Assembly (NCBI GenBank): GCA_904420505.1
Contig: CAJFVS010000066.1
Coordinates: forward strand, 1 to 32,231
Direction: 5' to 3'
DNA length: 32,231 bases
Source of the DNA: Candidatus Alloruminococcus vanvlietii
GTDB lineage: Bacteria > Bacillota > Clostridia > Oscillospirales > Ruminococcaceae
The notes under the pieces were generated by a model that was given only the letters and a program-made list of their open reading frames with translations, was not told the origin of the DNA and searched no databases. Below, one piece after another: positions 29,789 through 32,231 of the stretch (positions are counted from its first letter, which is position 1; every line of letters begins with the position of its first letter). The position numbers and the translations under genes are program-made.

Positions 29789-31300
29789 TTAGTCTTCTAC
29801 CAATTCTTCTACTTTGTCCGCATAGGGGTTTTCGTAGGAGTGTTTTTTCTGGGCGTCGGCTTTGTATTTGTTTACCAAAGCGGTGGATTTGGTCACCGGC
29901 TGCAAGGTGCCTGCGCCGGCCACACAGCCGCCCGGGCAGCCCATGCCTTCCAGCAGGTAGCCGTTGAATTTGCCTTGGCGGGCAAGCAGCAGCATTTTTT
30001 TGCAGTCCTGCAGCCCTTGGGCGGATTCCACCTTGACTTCGCGGTCCGGGTCAATCTTTTTAATGCAGTTGACCACCGCCTGGGCAACGCCGCCGGAAAC
30101 CGCAAAGCCTCTGCCGTCGCCGCTGGCGACATTCAGGCTTTCATCCGGGTCAACTTCTTCCAGGTTGATGTCCTTGGCCAGGAACATACCCATAATTTCT
30201 TCAAAAGTAAGCACAAAGTCCACATCGCTGCGCACGCTGCGGCGGGAAGCTTCCAGTTTTTTGGCCGCGCACGGGCCGACAAATACCACTTTGCAGTCCG
30301 GGTCTTGCTTTTTAATCATGCGCGCGGTAAATACCATAGGGGTAAGCGCCATGGAGATATACGGGGCAAATTCCGGGAAGAGCTTTTTGGCCATCATCGA
30401 CCACGACGGGCAGCAGGAAGTTGCCATAAAGGGCTGCTCATCCGGCACTTTTTTCAAAAAGTCTTTGGCTTCATCAATGGTGCAAAGGTCGGCGCCGGTT
30501 GCCACTTCCACCACGTCGGCAAAGCCGAGTTCTTTCATGGCGGCAACCACTTTTTCGGGGGTTACTTTGGGGCCAAACTGGCCTACAAACGCAGGGGCAA
30601 TGGCGGCCACTACGCGGGTGCCGCTTTTAATGGCGTGGATAAGCTGGAAAATCTGGCCTTTGTCGGCAATGGCGCCAAACGGGCAGTTTACCAGGCACAT
30701 GCCGCAGGATACGCATTTATCGTAGTTGATTTTGGCCCTGCCCAATTCGTCGGATTCAATCGCATCCATGCCGCAGGCCTGGGCGCAGGGGCGCTCGAGC
30801 TTCAAGATGGCCTGGTAAGGGCAGGCTTCTTTGCAGCGGCCGCATTTGATGCATTTATCCTGGTCGATAACGCTTTTGCCGTTTACAATGCTAACAGCGC
30901 CTTTGGGGCAAACTTCGGTGCAAGGATGGGCCAGACAGCCCTGGCAGCCGTTGGATACCATAAATTTTTTGGGCGGGCAGGCATTGCAGGCAAATTTGAT
31001 GATATTGATAAGCGGCGGGTCGTAATATTTTTCGGCAATGGCACTTTCGGTAATGCCCTGCGAAACCGGGGCATGCTCGTCCATCGGGCGCAGCGGCAGG
31101 CCAATGGCCAAACGCAGGCGCTCGCCGATGATGGCGCGTTCCAAAAATATGGAATTGCGGTAGGTGGCAACTTCGCCGGGTAAAATTTTATACGGCAGTT
31201 CTTCAATACGCGAATAATCGCCGCCTTCGTAAGCCAAGCGTGCAATTTCGGTAAACACTTTGCGTCGTAAATCGGTTACAGACGAATAAATCCCTCTCAT
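29789..31300 (-). CDS. Monomeric [FeFe] hydrogenase, group B-like
   Basis: A 503-residue iron-sulfur protein. After an N-terminal region of about 100 residues come multiple Cys motifs (CNACPPKK, CQGCLAHPCTEVCP, CIKCGRCKEACP, CVSCGMCLVNCP) for several [4Fe-4S] clusters. The catalytic H-cluster domain then shows the three signatures: TSCCPSWSMMAKK (L1), FVGPCAAKKLEA (L2) and EGMGCPGGCVAGAG (L3), with all cluster Cys residues. The extra Cys-rich block and the overall order fit group B hydrogenases of anaerobic Firmicutes, whose physiological role is poorly known. The ATG at 31300 follows GAAGGA by about 9 nt. No electron-bifurcating partner subunits (HydB/HydC) are adjacent, so it stands alone here. 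Confidence 0.94.
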   Translation of the reverse strand: MRGIYSSVTDLRRKVFTEIARLAYEGGDYSRIEELPYKILPGEVATYRNSIFLERAIIGERLRLAIGLPLRPMDEHAPVSQGITESAIAEKYYDPPLINIIKFACNACPPKKFMVSNGCQGCLAHPCTEVCPKGAVSIVNGKSVIDQDKCIKCGRCKEACPYQAILKLERPCAQACGMDAIESDELGRAKINYDKCVSCGMCLVNCPFGAIADKGQIFQLIHAIKSGTRVVAAIAPAFVGQFGPKVTPEKVVAAMKELGFADVVEVATGADLCTIDEAKDFLKKVPDEQPFMATSCCPSWSMMAKKLFPEFAPYISMALTPMVFTARMIKKQDPDCKVVFVGPCAAKKLEASRRSVRSDVDFVLTFEEIMGMFLAKDINLEEVDPDESLNVASGDGRGFAVSGGVAQAVVNCIKKIDPDREVKVESAQGLQDCKKMLLLARQGKFNGYLLEGMGCPGGCVAGAGTLQPVTKSTALVNKYKADAQKKHSYENPYADKVEELVED

Positions 31301-31350
31301 CTTTTTCTTGTCCTTCCTTGCGTTTTTTTTATCGCAAACATTATAAACAC

Positions 31351-31359
31351 ATTATAGCA
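31351..31359 (-). promoter_or_regulatory. Extended -10 promoter of the hydrogenase gene
   Basis: Minus strand TGCTATAAT (TATAAT at 31351-31356) with no good -35 box. AAATACAATGGTATT (31361-31375), a near-palindrome, sits where the -35 box would be. A second inverted repeat lies at 31407-31427. Confidence 0.65.
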
Positions 31360-31406
31360 AAAATACAATGGTATTGGTTGATGAATATTTTGACTTTTTC
31401 GCGTCA

Positions 31407-31427
31407 TTTATCGGAAAGTTCGATAAA
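31407..31427. promoter_or_regulatory. Inverted repeat upstream of the hydrogenase promoter
   Basis: TTTATCG (31407-31413), 7-nt spacer, CGATAAA (31421-31427): perfect 7-bp arms. It is about 60-80 bp upstream of the expected transcription start, a position used by activators. It does not match the Rex consensus. Confidence 0.45.
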
Positions 31428-31563
31428 AATAACGCCATTTTTACAAATCTCTTCCATGCGGATGCACACAATGCTTCATATCGCTTTACAGCGGTGTTTT
31501 GCCGGCCCAAAAGCCCCTTGGGGCCCCTTGCCCAATGGTGAAAGAATAAGAAAGTTTTCCTGC

Positions 31564-31603
31564 AAAAAAAGAAAACCGCCCGCCAAATATGGGGACGGTT
31601 TTC
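31564..31603 (-). terminator. Terminator of glnN
   Basis: GAAAACCG/CGGTTTTC (31571-31578 with 31596-31603), followed on the minus strand by seven T. A second perfect 10-bp hairpin, GTATAAGCGC/GCGCTTATAC (31613-31622 with 31635-31644), lies between it and the stop codon. Confidence 0.88.
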
Positions 31604-31657
31604 CGGTGCGGCGTATAAGCGCTGTTTGGGGGACGCGCTTATACATAAGGGGGAGTT

Positions 31658-32231
31658 TTATATGCAAAAGAGCAGCTTGCCGTATGTGGGGAAGGGCCAA
31701 TATTCCTCGGACGTAATGGTTTCGAGTTCATCGGCAACGGCGCGCAGCTCCTGCATAGCAGGGAATACCTGTGCACGGTAGTAATCGGCTGTGCGCTGGG
31801 GGTCGCTTTCGTTTTTGGCGCCCAGCAGCGCTTCGTCCAGGGCTTCTATTTTTTTATACAGGCAGCCCGAAAGTTTGGACAGCTTTTGTGCAAGCGTTTC
31901 TTCCACGCCGGTGGGAATTGCCTCCGACAGCGCCTTTTTGGAAAGGGCTGTGTCCACCACTTCCCGGGTGTAGCGCATAACGGCGGGCAAAATGTCTTTT
32001 CTGGCCATATCCAGCATGGTAAGGGCTTCAATATGCAGGGTTTTGCAGTAGTTTTCCAGCAAAATCTCATACCGGGAGTAGATTTCCGACTTGGTGAAAA
32101 TGTGGTGTTTTAAAAACAGCTGCACATTTTTTTCTGCAATGAAATACGGCAGGGCTTCGGGGGTGGAACGCAGGTTCAAAAGCCCGCGGCGCTGGGCTTC
32201 CTGCACCCATTCGTCCGAGTAGTTGTTGCCG
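31658..32231 (-). CDS. glnN: Type III glutamine synthetase, C-terminal part
   Basis: Forms glutamine from glutamate, ammonia and ATP. The gene starts beyond the window; 190 codons are visible. The C-terminal region matches GSIII: GNNYSDEWVQEAQRRGL at the window edge, LPYFIAEKNVQLFLKHHIFT, SRYEILLENYCKTLHIEALT (in part), DILPAVMRYTREV, and the ending MQELRAVADELETITSEEYW followed by PFPTYGKLLF. This tail is specific to GSIII, not to GlnA of types I or II. GSIII is common in clostridia and Bacteroides. It ends before a double hairpin terminator. It lies 357 bp upstream of the hydrogenase gene and appears to be a separate transcription unit. Confidence 0.95.
   Translation of the reverse strand, partial: GNNYSDEWVQEAQRRGLLNLRSTPEALPYFIAEKNVQLFLKHHIFTKSEIYSRYEILLENYCKTLHIEALTMLDMARKDILPAVMRYTREVVDTALSKKALSEAIPTGVEETLAQKLSKLSGCLYKKIEALDEALLGAKNESDPQRTADYYRAQVFPAMQELRAVADELETITSEEYWPFPTYGKLLFCI

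Noticed and set aside
29567-31183. A 538-codon plus-strand ORF
   Set aside because: It lies antisense to the hydrogenase gene, whose motifs are unmistakable. Its product is Gly/Phe/His-rich in the manner of mirror frames, and it has no ribosome binding site.

Overview
The window looks like a chromosomal segment of an anaerobic, low-redox Firmicute, most likely class Clostridia (Oscillospiraceae/Ruminococcaceae type). The reasons are an oxygen-sensitive class III ribonucleotide reductase, an [FeFe] hydrogenase, a type III glutamine synthetase, Na+-pump decarboxylase subunits, several ECF-transporter S components, strong GGAGG ribosome binding sites and many short hairpin-plus-U-tract terminators. 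The taxon is inferred from gene content only. No tRNA, rRNA, CRISPR array, insertion sequence or phage gene was seen.

Layout. 1-3.5 kb (+): the 3' end of pnp, then proB-proA and a small membrane-anchored unknown. 3.5-5.1 kb (+): a consensus promoter, a yybP-ykoY-type (Mn2+) riboswitch with an overlapping terminator, a Na+-translocating decarboxylase beta subunit, and a 49-codon gamma-like subunit. 5.2-8.9 kb: a DUF362 ferredoxin-like protein and a LysR regulator (-), divergent from a Kef/CPA2-type antiporter (+). 9.2-13.7 kb (-): nrdD, a separately encoded 54-56-residue glycyl-radical domain, then nrdG and an RluA-type pseudouridine synthase. The nrdD promoter carries two NrdR-like boxes 32 bp apart. 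13.9-17.8 kb (-): SDR oxidoreductase, metG, tatD and a small membrane protein. 17.9-22.9 kb (+): an AAA ATPase, galM with an RpiB-like protein, an ECF S component with a methyltransferase behind an attenuator-like leader, a GIY-YIG protein and a cupin. 23.0-25.0 kb: an M20 amidohydrolase (-) and a VOC protein (+), divergent. 25.2-29.5 kb (-): bioY, and a TPP-riboswitch-controlled thiamin salvage operon thiD-thiW-thiM-thiE-HAD. 29.8-32.2 kb (-): a monomeric [FeFe] hydrogenase and the 3' part of glnN.

How it fits together. The gene set points to fermentative, sodium-coupled energy metabolism, with salvage rather than synthesis of vitamins: ThiW/ThiM/ThiD/ThiE for thiamin and BioY for biotin. 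Biotin uptake would also serve a biotin-dependent Na+ pump, but its alpha and biotin-carrier subunits are not in the window.

The two most interesting points are (1) a class III RNR whose glycyl-radical domain is encoded by its own gene with its own ribosome binding site, while the large subunit ends in a different Cys-containing tail, and (2) a Mn2+-type riboswitch placed in front of Na+-pump subunits rather than a metal transporter. Gene starts were moved from the longest ORF to the codon with a well-spaced Shine-Dalgarno sequence wherever one was visible.
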